A stretch of 64,000 bases of DNA from Macquaria australasica (GCA_005408345.1 SEMN01000133.1:868001-932000); one strand, 5' to 3'. Positions 1 through 14,175 are shown, counted from the stretch's first letter. Notes: a model not told the origin generated them from the sequence alone. Translations and numbers: made by a program.

Positions 1-2695
1 GAAAATACTAAAACGACTTGAAATGCATCGCTTCCAGTGTGCTGGCTCCGTTTTAAAGGACTTTCCTGGCACTGTCAACCAGGGCAGGTGCAACACGACA
101 CGACAAGCTACATTTGTCAGTAGCTGAGTACAGAGAACATCTCCAGCAACGATAAATGCACACAGATGGATAGAGGACAATAACAATTCATAGTAGCCTA
201 AGTTAATCCTGAAACTTGCTTTTTCAGTTTTAGTTTTTTTTTTTGTACGATATACTAGACATGATATGCACTAATGGACAATTTTCTCAGCAAACTCTAG
301 ACAGTGCATTTGTGGTATGTAAGTGATGCTTGAATTGACAGTGATGCACTACAAGCTCTTGATGTACCGAATATTGTATGAGGGCTGCATCTTAGTGTGG
401 TTTATTCATTTGGAGAATTACTTTTGCTTTTCAAACAGAAAAGTGGAACAAAACTGACAGGTCCCTAAGAGAACAAATGCATATTCAATATTCAAATAGC
501 TCACAATTTCCTATTTCTGCTTTCTGTCTGGCTTCTGCGTTTGCCTTTCTTTCTTTACAGTACACTACTGATATTTTTCATTTGACTGTAATAGCACAGC
601 ACGTCTCGGCTCCAACAGTGCTGTTTACCTATAATAGAAAAAAAATGTATTAGCATTCATCCTGATTTATTACTGTAGGCTACTTAACAATACACTATTT
701 TCAGGTGTTTGCAATCATTCATGGAGATGAGCAGAGATTATATGTAGAAAACGTTTGATTTTTATTTTAACATTGTCAACAATCTAGCTGTAATCTATTT
801 TAGAGGCTTACTGCATCTGGCCCTGGTTAGACTTGTTTCAGCCTCTTTCTCACGCACTACTCCTCCTCCTTAGGCCTTCATGCTTGGAAAGAGCAACAGC
901 CCCTCTGTCCCCTGGGTTTAGCTTGATGCAATGGATTGCCAACAACACGCTATAGCTACAAGGCCTCTGCTAATCACACTATTGATCCTGTAATTCCACC
1001 CATTTGAAACTCTTTACCTCGGTGGGCGGTATCAATGAATAAAGTCCAAGTCTCCGTTTCTTCCCTCGTTCGTTGAGGCACCTGGTGTCTCTGGGGATGT
1101 GATTGAGACCTATGTACCTTCTCCACATCACAGCCTTTCTCTCTTTTTAGTATTCAGCCACCACAGACTGCACAGGAAAGTCTGCTGCGTTGAGAACAAA
1201 CGCAAATGCAGAATGGCTGATCGACCTCCTTCACTTTGACTGCTTCTTTGTGGAACTGTTGTGTTGTGTTGTTTTTCTGTTGTGCAAGTAAAGATTGTAA
1301 CATCAGTGCAAAGAACTGGGATGCAAGAGAGGAGAATCCTTAGAATGTGAACTCTCATGGAATATCAATAGGCAAAGTAATGGCCTGGTTTTCGAGATGG
1401 CAGAGAAGGCTTTGGTCCATTGCATGACATTTCAAAAGCTGGGCCCGTAGAACAAAAACACAAACACACATCTTATTGTCCCAGCAGCTATCTTGTGATT
1501 ACACAACGTCCCCAAGTAGTTAGTTAGTCTGTCATCTTGTCAGTGAATTAGATTAACTGTGACACACCTCCTTGACAATAATTATGCTTTACTACGACAG
1601 GAGCAAACTCAGCAATGCATGCCCTCCTAAGAAAAATCAGCCTGAAATTTACGACATTACTCTGCGTGTGCACCCTGCAATAACGCAGATGGCGCGAAGC
1701 AGCTAATGGTGGGTTTAATTTTTCTCAGCACTTTGCATCATATAATTGACCCTTTTACTGTAGATCTGTGAGGAGATGAGCTTGAAGTCCCAGAGTCATA
1801 ATGTAATGTTTTGTATGCCTTTTAATTAGACAAGCAGCATTAAAGAGAGAGAGGAGAAGGAGGAGAAGTGGGAAGGAAACATTGCAGTGAGAGATGCCAA
1901 ATTACTTATACTTGTTTACATATTGTCCTTGAGTAGATGTAGGTCTGAGGGCAGGGATTTTAGGATGATGAGGCCAGGGAGAGTGGAAAAAAAGAGGGGA
2001 AGAAAGTGGCATGGGATGAGACACAGAAAGAGAAACAGAGATAGAGAGCTGAGGATTATGGAAATAAGAATAACGGGAAATGTACATAGAGTGTAGTTCT
2101 CGAAGGGATTTGCAGAGAAGGAGACTATATCTGATGGATTTGGGAGAGAGTATCAGTGGTTCTGGGAATACGTAGGTGAGCTCTGTGTAATGTTGACGCC
2201 GGGATAAAAGTATTACATGAAATGAGCTAAAGTACTGTTGGCAGAGAAGAGCAGATGAAGTGGTGTCATTTGGAAAGGGATCGAAGTGAATCGGTGGAAC
2301 TAGAAATATGGTTTCCTCTCTCACTCCAAAAGTAAGAGCCTAGAAGAGGCAGTGGACACGATAACTGGAGGGGATTTTAAATAAAGCAGCTCAGGCAAGA
2401 AATGACAGATAAGAGTATATGACATGACAAGTGTCTTACCTTCTTTAGAGGATAACGCCGGTTTACAACTTGGGTCTAACTTTCGCAACTTTTGGCCATC
2501 ATTTTTATCAATTATGATAAGATTTCACTAACCAAAGTAATTGCTTGGTCTGGGAACATGGCGACATTGCTACAACGACATCTGATGGGGCAAGAAACAT
2601 AAGCGGTCAGGTGTAAACAAGCCAACCGAATCTAAAATCTATCTAAATAATTGCATTTTCAAACATCTAAAATTTGGAAGTTAAATGAAAAGTTT
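1..2695. other. Gene-free AT-rich host DNA
   Basis: I find no supportable exon, RNA gene or recognisable transposon here. A purine-rich tract runs from about 1843 to 2060 (repeated GAGAGA and GGAGAAGG words). It lacks stops on both strands, so it creates spurious open frames of 69 codons (plus) and 140 codons (minus). These are low in complexity and match no family I know. Confidence 0.6.
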
Positions 2696-3045
2696 CAGGT
2701 TTCACAACCAGCAGAGACTCCAGGAAGTTACTATTCCCAACCAAGAAACAGTATGGCACATAACCCACTGTAAAACAGCAAATTGTCATGTTTAAACTTC
2801 TTGTTTTGTATGGATTAAACAAACGAGATATAACATATTAACGAGATGCTGGTTGACAGATTTTGCTATTGTTAGATAGAGCCCTGCTAGCTGTTTCCCC
2901 CTGTTTCTAGTCATTGTGCTAATCTAAGCAAACTGGCTGCTTGCTGTAGCTTCATATTTACTGTACTGATAAGAGAATGGTGTCAATATTCTCATCAAAC
3001 TCTCAGCAAAATAAAGCATCTCTCAAAATGTCAAACTTTTCCTGG
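2696..3045 (-). repeat. Dispersed fish repeat, family A, longest copy
   Basis: Read on the minus strand, this matches two other segments of the window (33434-33574 and 42146-42334). Shared blocks include a start near TTTTGAGAGATGC, a middle AAACAGCTAGC, then ATATCTCGTTTGTTTAATCC and CTTCCTGGAGTC. I recognise the wording from teleost genomes, where it is common and often transcribed in UTRs. It encodes nothing. This copy is the most complete of the three; its exact ends are uncertain and I see no target-site duplication. It is probably a non-autonomous transposon, class not determined. Confidence 0.65.
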
Positions 3046-6000
3046 TAAGGTTTTTCTCTGAGTAAAATGGTATTATGACAGATAGGAAGGACGGCCAAAA
3101 CTACGAAAAATGAGACCCAAGTAGTAATAAAACACAATTATCCTTCAAGAAATCTAAAATGTCAAACAGAGGGTAAAAGATTGGACCAAGAACAAAAGCA
3201 CAAAGGAGAAAGTGATTTGCATTGTGTGTTAAAAATGCCGCCTGTCAGATTTAGGCATTTAGCCCATGCAGGTGACAGCAAGGCTGTGTGGTCACACCTG
3301 TTTTCCAAGGTCATGAAAGTGTACACCTTATTTCATGGGTCTATGCCAAACCAACTGTAACAGTTCCTTCTGCTTTTTTTGACAGTGTGTTATTGACGGA
3401 TTGGAATTCCAAGACAATATTTTCCCAGTACTTTATACAGAGCCTTCAGCAGACTTTTCATCCATCCAGCTATTATTAGCTTCTGTAACTCACATGGACC
3501 TCTGGACGATCAGGGATTGCCATTGTTCAGTCTCTCGCTCTCTCATGTGCTGCTTCCTTTTGATTATGGTCCAAAGAGATAATACAACTCAACAAACCCT
3601 AACTGCCCATCCCTTCATTTGCTCTCATCATTATCGAAAGTAGTGATGCTGCTGAGGCCCGCTCCCTTTCTCGCTCTCAGCTCACCCTCTTTCCCTGTTA
3701 TAAGAGGTGCTCTTTGCACTCAGCCACAGGCCATTAAAGTTGTCCCACAGCAATAAGCCTTTTGTCTGTGTGACCAAACAGTTGATGCTTGATAAGCGTA
3801 ATCCTGGCCTGTGTTTTAGTCCCCTGAATGGTGCTGTGTGGGCTGCGAGGCCCTTCACAAAGCAGCTAGCACTAAATTGCTCACTCTTGCTTGTCTTTTG
3901 TCTCTGGATTTGTGAAACACTTTGAGCCGCTTTGCAATACTGAGGGCAATGGCCTCTGTGGGATGGAGTTTACTGAGGGCCGTGTTTTGTAGTCGTGCTG
4001 ACCACACATAATCAGGATATGGTCCAGTTCCAGGTTATCTGTTTGTTGCAAAAGTTGAATTATGTTTTTTCTAAGATATATATTTTAAAGAGAAGTCTGG
4101 GTATAATTCATTGACCTCAGCGTTTTATAAAAGCATGCATCACAATAACAGGTAACATGGCAAAAATAGTTCTTGTCCAATTTAGTATATTAATCTAAAA
4201 GTGAGCTGGCAGGAGGGCAGGAGTGGAGACAGAGAGGACTGAATCATGGAGCAACTTCACAGCTACTCAACACAATTTTCAGAATTAAAATGAAGTCATT
4301 TGAATTCATCTACCGATCCATCTCTTGATGGATAAACTCTGACTGAAATGTATGCTCTCTGCTGTGATACAAATTTCTTCAGCAAAATGGCCGTTGCCTT
4401 TCTTCCTACATTTCTGTTTTTAGATGGTCTTCAAAGTGATTTTCTTTTGTTTTTTAAAGTGTAGACATATGTCTTTCTGCCATGGCTTTTATCCCCTAGC
4501 AAGAGTATGGTCACCCACATCCAACTAGCTTTAGCCACAATCCCATTAATTGCATTAGCACTCAAAGGGGAAGCAGCCAAGTTGGATTAATTGGCCTTCG
4601 CTATGCAAAGCAGGCACAGTGTAACAGGAATTCAATACCAAGGAGGGCTGATGAGTGATTACAAAAACATCTCTGCCAACCCAAAGTTTAGGAAGAAATG
4701 ATTTCATGGTAAGTGTTCTCGTCTTTGTTCTAGTGCTATAACCACTCTTTTGTTTCAGCATGAATTGACTCTGTCTGCAGCTGACAATGCCTGAAATGCC
4801 AGTGCCTTGTTTTCTCTCTGTCTGAGATGTCAAAGGATGTCAACATTCTTCGCCATCACTCACTTCCCATTTGTGCAGACTCAAGCCCAGCTAATGCGTC
4901 CTATATGTCCCCTCTGGGCTCCCATACATCAGCCCTTGACCCACGGGAGAGGTTCAGGAAGGAGGGATAATTTATTATTGAAACGTCTAAAGGGGTGGGG
5001 TGAGGTGGGGATTCTCATAAGGCATATTTTTTTTCTGAATGCAGTGAATCTGCAGTAACACATTTGGGTTAATGTGGCTGTCACAGATCCACCAGACAGA
5101 GAATCCCACTGTGGAATATGAGAACATCAGTGTGAATGAGAAAATACAGAGGTCAAATATAAAGAAAATGTGTTAAAAACAAACTAAAAAAGACAATTTG
5201 AATGATTTTTAGTAGTACTAAAAAACTATTTGGTTGAAATTTAAGTTGGGAAATGTAAATGAATGAGGACTGTGGCTGGAATTGCTACCTATCTGCATTT
5301 TAGGGCACCAATATGTACATTGGCCCCTTTTTTTTAATGGTGAAGTGAGTTATTTTTATCATTATTATTACCTAAATAAATCTAATCATGGGTACAAATG
5401 CAGAATCATTCTCTAGTGCAGATTCCATGGTAATTATTTCATTCTGATTTATTCTGCATGAGAGCTTAGCAACAGATCTTTCTTTTTCAAACAAACACAC
5501 ATCTGCAGTCGAACATATGACGTAAACATTCATAGTCCATGCAGTGCACCACTACACTGTCACCGGTGAACAAACAGTCTGTTGTTTGATCAACGAGCTT
5601 GTGTTGGAAATCACAGCACAGCTACAGCCCATGCAGTACAAAAGCACCTCATATATCTCGAAAATGCCTGCAATAACCGGATGCTATGAATAATGTACAG
5701 TGTACAGTATACAATAAATAAGCAATGAGTTTCTTTTGACCAGACTTGTGTGTCTCTCAAATATCCTTGGTTATTTCAAAAGGTTGCACATTCATCAAAG
5801 GTGTTAGCAGAACAAGAAAGGTCAAGGTTGATGTTTTCCTTCTTCTTCTTTTTTTTTTTTTGACCCATCAGACAGATAATGGAAAACAGATAACTGGATA
5901 CATATTGTACAATACAAAATCACCTGTCTTTAGCAGGGAATGGATAACAGCTGTACTTGGCATGTGAAAATGGATAGCAGATGTATCACCATGCTCTCTG

Positions 6001-7597
6001 ACAAATAACAAAAACAGGAAATCAGTGGCACTCCAGGAAAATACGATACCAAAAAAGGGAGAAAACCCAAAACTACTAAACATATTATATATATTAAAAT
6101 AAGTGTGCTTCTTTGGTCCAGACTGAATATTCAACCAAACCTGGGTGAAAACATCAGTGGACTTTGGATCAAACCAGCACTAAGTGGTCACGTGGTCACT
6201 ACATATAGTTTTGTATTAACCTGTTCTGATGTTTTCCCATGGAAAAGTTTCATCTGAGGAACATCTGGTGTCCTTGGGACATCTTGGTACATTTGAGGTT
6301 TAATAACTTTGATTTGTGAGAAAGAACTTTGTTTGTTACAGGAGGTGATAAGAGAACAGTCCTCCCTTTTGTTGCTTGTTAGCTCAAGACAGATATGATT
6401 TAGCTCAAGGTTGATAAATGTTCCTCTCTTACCCTCTGTATGCCATGTTGCAACTATAAGTATGTGACTGTTTCTGGCCTTCTTGGTCAGACTCATGTAG
6501 TGTGTTGACGCTGTATGATCTCTGTCTTTCAGCTGAATAAATTGACTCTGTTTGCTCCACCACAAACACACCGGCCACATAGAACAGAGCCAAACCCTAG
6601 CATTTGATGTTCTCTAGATTTTCAACATCTGCTTTCTTTTCTACCTGTACCAAATTCAAATCCACTGTAGATGACTGTAATCTGTATCAGATTTAACACT
6701 TAAACGTAGTCACTGTTGACACTGTTGTCGTAGTCTTCCTGTTTTTTCATCATGCCTTGCCTCTTAAAAACTAGGTCTGTTGTTGATTTGTCATAAACTA
6801 TGAACAACAAAAAGCAAAATCCAGTCAAAGTGGAAACAGGCTTTGGCATGTTTGAGGTGTTATACGTAACTTTTCCGATATTTGGCTTTGGTTGGATAGC
6901 TTTTTTTTTTTGAGGAATCTGGTGCATATTTGTTGGTGGGTTTTTGTTTTGGAGTTCCTGTATTGCTTTAAAGGTCTGAAATTCTGAAAATCCAAAATTT
7001 ATTACAAGTACACAATGATATGGTAGATACATACTTGTATAATTTTAAGCATGCAGGAAGAATATCAGTATGGACAATATACTGTAATGATTTTTCTCTT
7101 AGGATCAGTTAACCCATCATACTCTGCAAGTGTTTAGCTGATTCTTACTAAAAACAAATGTGGCTGTCTGGTTAAATTGCTGGCACTGCGACTTAATCGT
7201 CAGTGACACATCTTTCTGCCATTCTTTAATTACAATGGCAATAAAGCCTCACAGATCTTAGGTGCCTGGTGAAGCAGCCGTGAAACGTGGTGAAAATATA
7301 ACTCACTGGATGCAACAGAGACGTCATGTTTTCTGCCTGCTTATTGCGTTGTCAGACACCCCCAGTGTGTCTCAGACTTTCAGGCCCTCTTATATATACA
7401 AAGACTGTAACCTCGGAGAGCTCACCAATGTGATTTGCATCATCTTTTCCCTCTAGTGTCTCTTCCCTTTAAGGTGTTTCTGAATTAAACTCCTTAAAAT
7501 GTCATGGCTGCAGTGTCTTGGGGTGATGGGTCTCAGATGGTTGCACTCTAGAGCAATACAGAGCCAAAATCTGAAGAAAAGTCACTCAGAAACACTG

Positions 7598-7600
<3 letters not shown>
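3046..7600. other. Gene-free host DNA
   Basis: No exon with convincing splice sites and no known repeat is visible. Open frames of up to 130 codons occur (for example minus strand 6188-6580), but they show no domain, no compositional signal and no homology I recognise. Short homopolymer runs (T at 5850-5861 and 6901-6911) are the only simple repeats. Confidence 0.55.
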
Positions 7601-7678
<78 letters not shown>

Positions 7679-7712
7679 CACACGTGCACACACACACACA
7701 CACACACACACA
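7601..7712. repeat. (CA)n microsatellite, interrupted
   Basis: About 37 uninterrupted CA units run from 7601 to 7675, then a short interruption containing CTACACACGTG, then about 13 more units to 7712. The open frame across it is a poly-His/Thr artefact of the dinucleotide. It is likely length-polymorphic and, as alternating purine-pyrimidine DNA, able to adopt Z-form. Confidence 0.97.
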
Positions 7713-8721
7713 AACTCATATATAGTAACTTTGTAAGGAGCGTATTTCCAAAAAAGAATAATCAAAAGCCTTCTGTGCTATTAGTGGTATGACCATTTTA
7801 GCTAGCTGAAAGGGCATGAGTCCATATAAATTGTCAGGTTATTAATTAAAAAAGGCTTCTAACTAAATGTACATATATACTGTATATAAAATCTTTTTAC
7901 TTCAAATGTTTTTAAGTAACAAAATATTACCATCTGTTTTTTTTTATATCGGATCAGTGCGATGAATGTGATCATATTCACATATTTGGTCTGTGATAGT
8001 CTAAAACGATGACACGCATATATTTACAGGGACTTTGTATTTATAGTTTTTCAGACCATAAACCACCTGCTGTCTTTTTGTCCCTTCCAGCAGTTTCGAC
8101 ACTTAGACACTGACAATGCAGAATTTAGAAAGATCCACAGCCTCCATAATCGGTTGATTCACAGTCTCCACGGTAAATCATCGACCAGTTGTCCACTTGG
8201 GGCATTAAGCCTTTAGTGTTCAACAAAATAGCTTCTACTGAAATGAACAGCTTCAGGTCTCTGTCAAACTAACAGAGCATGACGATGTGAATGAGATGTA
8301 ACACAACATCTGCCATACAACGGGTGCTGTAATTCAAAATGCCCCACAACATAATTTTCATAACATGAATGGCCCCCATTAAGACTCAGACTCCTGCTAA
8401 CCTTGGCAGTGATACTGACATGCTTTATACACTGAGATAGTTTAGACATTAGCTGCTGGATGGCCCAACAACTGCAGGGAACTTGAAAATCCAAATATAT
8501 CCATGGTCACATCCTGCAGGATTCAAAGTCTGCAGCATCACTTGTAAAAAAAAATGGCCAAACTGCTAATGGTGAATGAATATTAAATGAACGTTTACTG
8601 TGTCTACAAATTCAACTTTAGCGTACAAGCAATAAGCCTATTTTGAAAAAAATAACTAATCATTTTGATACAGAGTAGCAATAAATTATATTGCTTTTTA
8701 TCAATTCTACCAGCTTGGCTC
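7713..8721. other. Gene-free host DNA
   Basis: No gene, known repeat or strong structural signal seen. Confidence 0.5.
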
Positions 8722-9362
8722 TAGGGATGGCAATATCTGTCAGTCTGTCGACCACTTTGGTCTAGAATGAAAGATGTCAACAACTATTGAATGGATTGCC
8801 ATGAAATTTGGTACAGATATTCCTGACTTTAGATCCCCTGATTTGTTCTGTAGAGCCCCCAGTGGGTCAAAATTTTCACTTCTCCTGGACGGATTGGCAC
8901 AACAACAATGACATTTATGGTTCCCAGGATAAATCCTACTGACTTTGGAGATCCCCTGAGTTTTCTTCTAGTGCCAACATGAGGTTGACATTTGTGGTTT
9001 TGAGTAAAATGTCTCCATAACTACTTAATGGATTGCCATGAAATTTGGTGCAGATATTCATGTTCCCATTGGGATGAGTTGTAATCCCTTAACTTTTCAT
9101 CTAGAGCCATTATCAGATCAAAATATGAATTTGTCCAATACTTATATTGGACATAGCGCTAATAAAATAGAGCTAATTAGCAAATGACAGCATGATAACA
9201 TGCTAAAGATGAACATGGTAAACGTTATACCTGCTAAACATCAGCATGTTAGCATTGTCATCGTGAAAACGTGATCATGCCGACATTAATCAAGGCACCA
9301 CTGTGCCTAAGAACAGCCTCCCAGAGCTACTAGCATGGTTGTAGACTCTTAGTCCTGTTTTT
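8722..9362 (+). repeat. Interspersed fish repeat with internal duplication
   Basis: This unit begins near GGATGGCAATATCTGTCAG and ends near GTAGACTCTTAGTCCTGTTT. I recognise both phrases from a very common percomorph repeat. It has an internal partial duplication: the phrase GGATTGCCATGAAATTTGGT occurs at about 8802 and again at about 9030, each followed by CAGATATTC. The second half carries the family's typical run of GCTAAT, AACATGCTAA and CAGCATGTTAGCATTGTCAT words. No protein is encoded. Class unknown to me; most likely a non-autonomous element. Confidence 0.7.
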
Positions 9363-10108
9363 ATATTTCTAGGCTGCTGATGTTGGCGGCTGACAGTGAC
9401 TCTTTCTGTTTAATAGTCTTCACATGTCTCCCATGTTTATATGAAGGTCACCCTAATGTGTTCTGATTGAGTTAAATCTCATCCAAGGCTACCCAAACTC
9501 TTCACCGACTTGTTTATTTTAAGAGGTTATCAATGAATGGCTGCACACTTCAGTGTAGACTCAAGAGGATGAACATTGTAGAAAATGTGGGATTTTGCAT
9601 GGAAAGTCACACACAACTCTCCTTGAGCTGCCTTTCAGTTAAACCCTAAATACAACTGACTCTTCCTGCCAGATATTTCATTCCAAACCCCACTATCTAC
9701 ACTGTGCTGGACAGAAATGTTTTTAGTGAAAATAAGATATTCAGCGTGGACAAGTACTGTATAATGTATTTTATTCTGTGAATTCCATCTATATTCTTTT
9801 AAATCTTAGGTCACAGTTTAGCTGAGGATGAGAGGGAGAACGTTAAGCAGATGCCCTGTGAGCTCTTGGGCTCTGGAGAACTCTACTTCTTATTCTCACA
9901 GGGTTTACTGAGGGAGAACTGTAACAATTTCTATTCTGATAGGAAGTGTGTGGACCGAAGGGCAAAATCAACTAAAACGGTTTGATCTCCCCACCAGCTG
10001 ATTTACATTTGCGGAACACAGTCCTAATCTGCCCATTTATAACCACCAAATAAAGGAACAGAGACACACACAGAGAGAGACTGACCTGAAGCCAGTGAAG
10101 TCCCATGT
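9363..10108. other. Gene-free host DNA
   Basis: No gene, repeat family or strong signal seen. Confidence 0.5.
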
Positions 10109-10330
10109 CGTGTATATCCCTGCCTCTGTCTTTCTCTCGCCCTCTCATCTTTTGGCTGTCTGTCTTTATTCCTGTCTTTGCCTCCTTGTCTGTCTCTTTC
10201 AACATCTGTCCCATCACTTTCTGTTGAACTGACTCTCCTCTCTCCATCTCTCTCCCTCCATCTTTCATTCTCTGTTCTCATCTCCCTGAAGGGTCTCCAT
10301 CTTATCTCTGAGATAAGCTGAACTGCCGCA
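10109..10330. repeat. Polypyrimidine low-complexity tract
   Basis: The plus strand is dominated by TCTGTCTTT, TCTCTC and CTCC words, so the minus strand is purine-rich. This produces an artefactual 171-codon minus-strand open frame rich in Arg, Glu and Lys. No domain or splice signal supports it as a gene. Confidence 0.7.
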
Positions 10331-10821
10331 GAAACGCATTGGTCTTCATCTCCGTCTGTATTCCTCCCTTCTGGGTTTACAGAGGCACATTTGGGAGGAT
10401 AGATGCAGTTTAATGAAGCATTCACTGTGTGCATGTGTCTGAGTGTGTGTGTTATGGGGGGGGGATACTCGAAAAATGAAGGAGGGCGCACCTCCTGCAC
10501 ACTTGACAATATTATAAACCTCCACGGTTTCTGAACCATGAGGCCCCATTGGACTCGACATCAAATAGTTTCCTGTTCAAGGAATTTATTCAGAACTTCT
10601 AGATATCCCTTGTGTGTTTACCATGTGAGATATAGTATGCCCAAAAACATGCTGCACATCCAAAGTGTTTAAATTCCCTATTACTTTGTTGCTGTCCTCT
10701 GCATAAATAAGAGGAAAAATGTCATTTCCTATTTTGTTGGCTGTATTCCTGCATACTGTAAGATCTCATCATTCATCACCTCATTCTCTCTCTTACATAA
10801 TGAACACACACACAGGTACCA

Positions 10822-10848
10822 ACACACACACACACACACACACACACT
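10822..10848. repeat. Short (CA)n microsatellite
   Basis: Thirteen or so CA units, with an ACACACACAC stretch also just upstream near 10804. Confidence 0.9.
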
Positions 10849-13764
10849 CTCCTGCTGCCTTCACTCACCCTACTGACACAGGTGGTCTGCTACTCACCTC
10901 ATGAGAAGCCCGCCTGGCCCCTACTGCCTGCTCGATCTCCCATGAGCCTCTCTGTTACAATTCTGAGCGAGACAGGAAGGAACTACAGTTCAAAACCTGA
11001 TCTGTTCTGTTCATCTGCCGCTCGCTGCCATCTGGCTGCCCGGCATTGCGTGGCATTACGATGATGCGTGCAGATGTAGGGGAAATCTGTTAGCCTCCAA
11101 TGCAGGTTGTTTGGTTTATAAGGATGGCAGACTGGCAGATGTTAATGGTATGCATGCATGCACATACAGAGCAGTATATGTAATATTCCTGCATCTCCAG
11201 TAGTGTATTTTTCATAAGATGAAGGCCTCAGCCAACGCCGTGATGTGTGTGTGCGTGTGTGTTATGATTTATTGGTGAACGGCTGTGTGTTGTTGCTGAA
11301 TCTGCAACTGTGCTACAGTGCCAGCAACTGATCTTCACAACAACATGTTGTTCTCTGGTAGCAACAGGGACAGAGGATAGCAACGAGTGGGATAGGAAAA
11401 CAGAGAATGAGGGAGTGTTTCTTTATCTTAAAAGATGATGCAGTGATTATTTATGGGTTTGTGTGTCTGTGTGTGTGTTTACCAGAGAGACACTGTTGCC
11501 TGACCCTGACCTTGGCTAAATGCATTGCTTCAATATGTTGTGTTTGTTTTACTGAAATTACAACTTAAGTATGTGTGAGAGCTATTTTATTGAACACAAC
11601 TTGAAGTTTACAGTACTGTATACAGTACTGTACAGTCATACTTTCCAAAACACTGCAGAGGCCAAGACTGTGGTTTCTTTAATCTTGTGTTATTAATGTT
11701 ATTAGCACTCATAAGACCTGTATTTACTACATGGTACCATTTGCACAGTGTGGGTTTTATTAGTGTGAATAATAGATAAGTAAATGGGTACTCCAGCTAT
11801 TTAGTACTACACTTCCATAAAGTTGGGGGACTTGTGAGAGACACATTAAAAGCAGAATGGGCACAACTGATGTAGAAGCCAAGATTTCCTTACTTTTAGT
11901 TCCTAGTATCTTATCCTTTCCACAACACAACTCAGTAATGTCTTTCATTAGACTCTCCATGCCTGCTTAACACACATCTTTCATGTCCACACCCTCAGTT
12001 TGTAATGTTGTTCTGTTAAAAAGGTTGCAGTCACATAACCTTGGTGGTTAGAGTTGGGATCCAGGCTGGATTAATTAGGCAGGGTTAGGCAGGGTCCCCA
12101 AAGCCCTGCATTCACTGTGTCACACTTAGTTGTGGTACAGGGGAATACGCACTACTAAAGCACAAATTATCAACTGACATAATGTAGTGGTGAGTCCTGC
12201 CTTGTTATCTTATCTTGAGTTCCTGACTTGAAGAGGGGCCCTTCATTATTTTAGCTGATACTGTACTAATATGTTTCATATTTCTTAGTTAATAATTAAT
12301 ACGTTTAGTTAAATGACCAAACAGCAAATGGGGTAGTTTTCCACAGTAGGAAACCTGTGCTACTGCATATAAATAAAATTATCATTATTCTCATTTTTAT
12401 TAATTTCTTTTCTGTTGATATGTTTCCAAAATACTTTGCTACATTCACTGTGATCCATTGTTGTAAAATAGTACAACATGTGGGGTTACACTAGTAACAT
12501 TAGTTTGCTGCAACAAATTGGTCGTCTTTTGTAAATACCACTATGGACACATAATAATGCCTTTAACAAAAAAATGATGCATCATCAGATAAAAAAAGAG
12601 ACCTACAGTGCTTACAATGTTTTTGTGGACACATTGAAGAAAGGTGACTCTGTTCCACAAATTAAATTACGAGTCATATACAGACTGTTGCAGCAACAAT
12701 TTCTATTGTTTTGAAATAACAAGATGCTTTGTAATAAAACCTTTCTACTGTCACACACTATTTGTATTCACTTAAGCATATGTACTCCACACTGATTTTG
12801 CTTGTTACTTGTTCCACATCGCAACACCTCTGACTACAAACCTGACTGTGCTGTATGCCACAATAATAAAGGTAGTATGGTGAACGTTAGATAAGAAACT
12901 TTAATGGTTTGAGGGTTTGCTTCTATAAAAGCCGAGTAACTATCTTGAGCTCTTAGAAAGGATTTAATGGGCAGTTATGCTTTTACTCTGCATCATAGCC
13001 AAGGGCACAAATAGAATTCACATGATGTTGAGTCTGCCGTGATCAATAACCTGTAAACCAAGGATGGATGGTGACCTGTTATGGCCATAAAACAAAGAGC
13101 CAGTTGTATTGACACGGCCATCCATACTACTCTGCTAACTCTCTGTCGACTGGAGGGAGAGATTTTTCTACCATTTCTACCTTTATTTTGGTGGTTATTG
13201 CCTTCCATGAAAGCAACGTGCTCTCAGAGTTTTCAGCATCAGAAGATTTCTTAAAAATGCTTTGTTTCTTTTTCAAACCTCCTCCTCATGAGGGAGGTTC
13301 ATGGACAGCGTTTTTGCATTGCACTGCAGAGGCTAAGACATTTGCAGTGTAACTTAGAAAAGAAAAACAGTGTATGTTGGTGTGTAAGCAAGTGCAATGG
13401 CACTTTCATAGCTCTAAAAAGGTATGAATGAGCGGTCTGATTATGTAATAACATCTAGGCATGCTAGAAGACACTGAAAAATAAAGTTAAGACATTAGTT
13501 ATGCTTTTTTCTCCTAAACTGTATGGATACACTGCTGATATTAAATGTAAATTATCTTGTCTTAGAAAAAAAAAGTTGATTCTCTAAAAGAAAGTGCATT
13601 CAGTCAAAGTACCTGTAAGCAGTGCTTTTTATAAAACCCCTAAATCAAGACTGACTCTCTTTAATGCAGAAGGGTTGCTACTGCCAAACCCACTGATATT
13701 ATCATCACCTATCTCTGAAGCTCCATGCAGCTTTCAGTCACTTTTAAATCAACGTGTTTCCTAG
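10849..13764. other. Gene-free host DNA with one palindrome
   Basis: No exon or known repeat family recognised. A 24-bp perfect palindrome sits at 11609-11632. Short GT-rich patches occur near 11245 and 11460. Confidence 0.5.
11609..11632. repeat. 24-bp perfect palindrome
   Basis: The segment equals its own reverse complement across all 24 bases and contains two copies of the smaller palindrome CAGTACTG, with a related CAGT following. It has no loop, so it could extrude only as a short cruciform. It may be a by-product of CAGTAC/TACTG microsatellite-like expansion rather than a functional site. Confidence 0.85.
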
Positions 13765-14175
13765 AGACTATTAAAATAATAAGGAAATGTTGTTAACCTA
13801 TCTGGCAAGTTGCAAATTGACAACCTTTTTCATTTGTTTTCCGCCAAAATTTCCGATATTACAATACAATAATAGTGACTTCAGCATTATTAAACTTTTT
13901 ATGGTTATGTTTAGGCTCTCACAGCACTTGGTTAGGATTTGCAGTGACTTGAAGGACAACACACAACGTGTTTATTAACATTTAACCGAAACCACGACCT
14001 TTCCCGAACTTCACTTCCCGACAAAGTGATTTTGTTGCCTAAACATAACCACACGTGGGACTCACCCCGGTCTATGGAGTCACAATCCTGCGCTTACAGT
14101 ATACGCCCACCATCAACCCTGACCACCTCCCTGATACTCCGGTGCAGTAAAAAAAAAGTAATTTCTAAGAGACAG
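13765..14175 (-). mobile_element. MITE family B copy, minus strand
   Basis: The reverse complement aligns, with gaps, along the copies at 16310-16836 and 44985-45640. Matching blocks include GCATTATTAAACTTTTT (about 13882), AACCTATCTGGCAAGTTGCA (about 13795), and the stretch ending in the terminal motif TTTCTAAGAGACAGG at 14161-14175. That motif is the outer end of the element. Internal deletions explain the shorter length. There is no coding capacity, so it would have depended on a transposase supplied elsewhere. Confidence 0.75.

Noticed and set aside
1902..2324. 140-codon minus-strand open frame
   Set aside because: It overlaps a purine-rich tract that lacks stop codons by composition; no family recognised.
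7499..7792. 97-codon His/Thr-rich frame
   Set aside because: Translation of the (CA)n microsatellite.
10024..10539. 171-codon minus-strand open frame
   Set aside because: It arises from a polypyrimidine tract; the product is low-complexity Arg/Glu/Lys with no domain or splice context.
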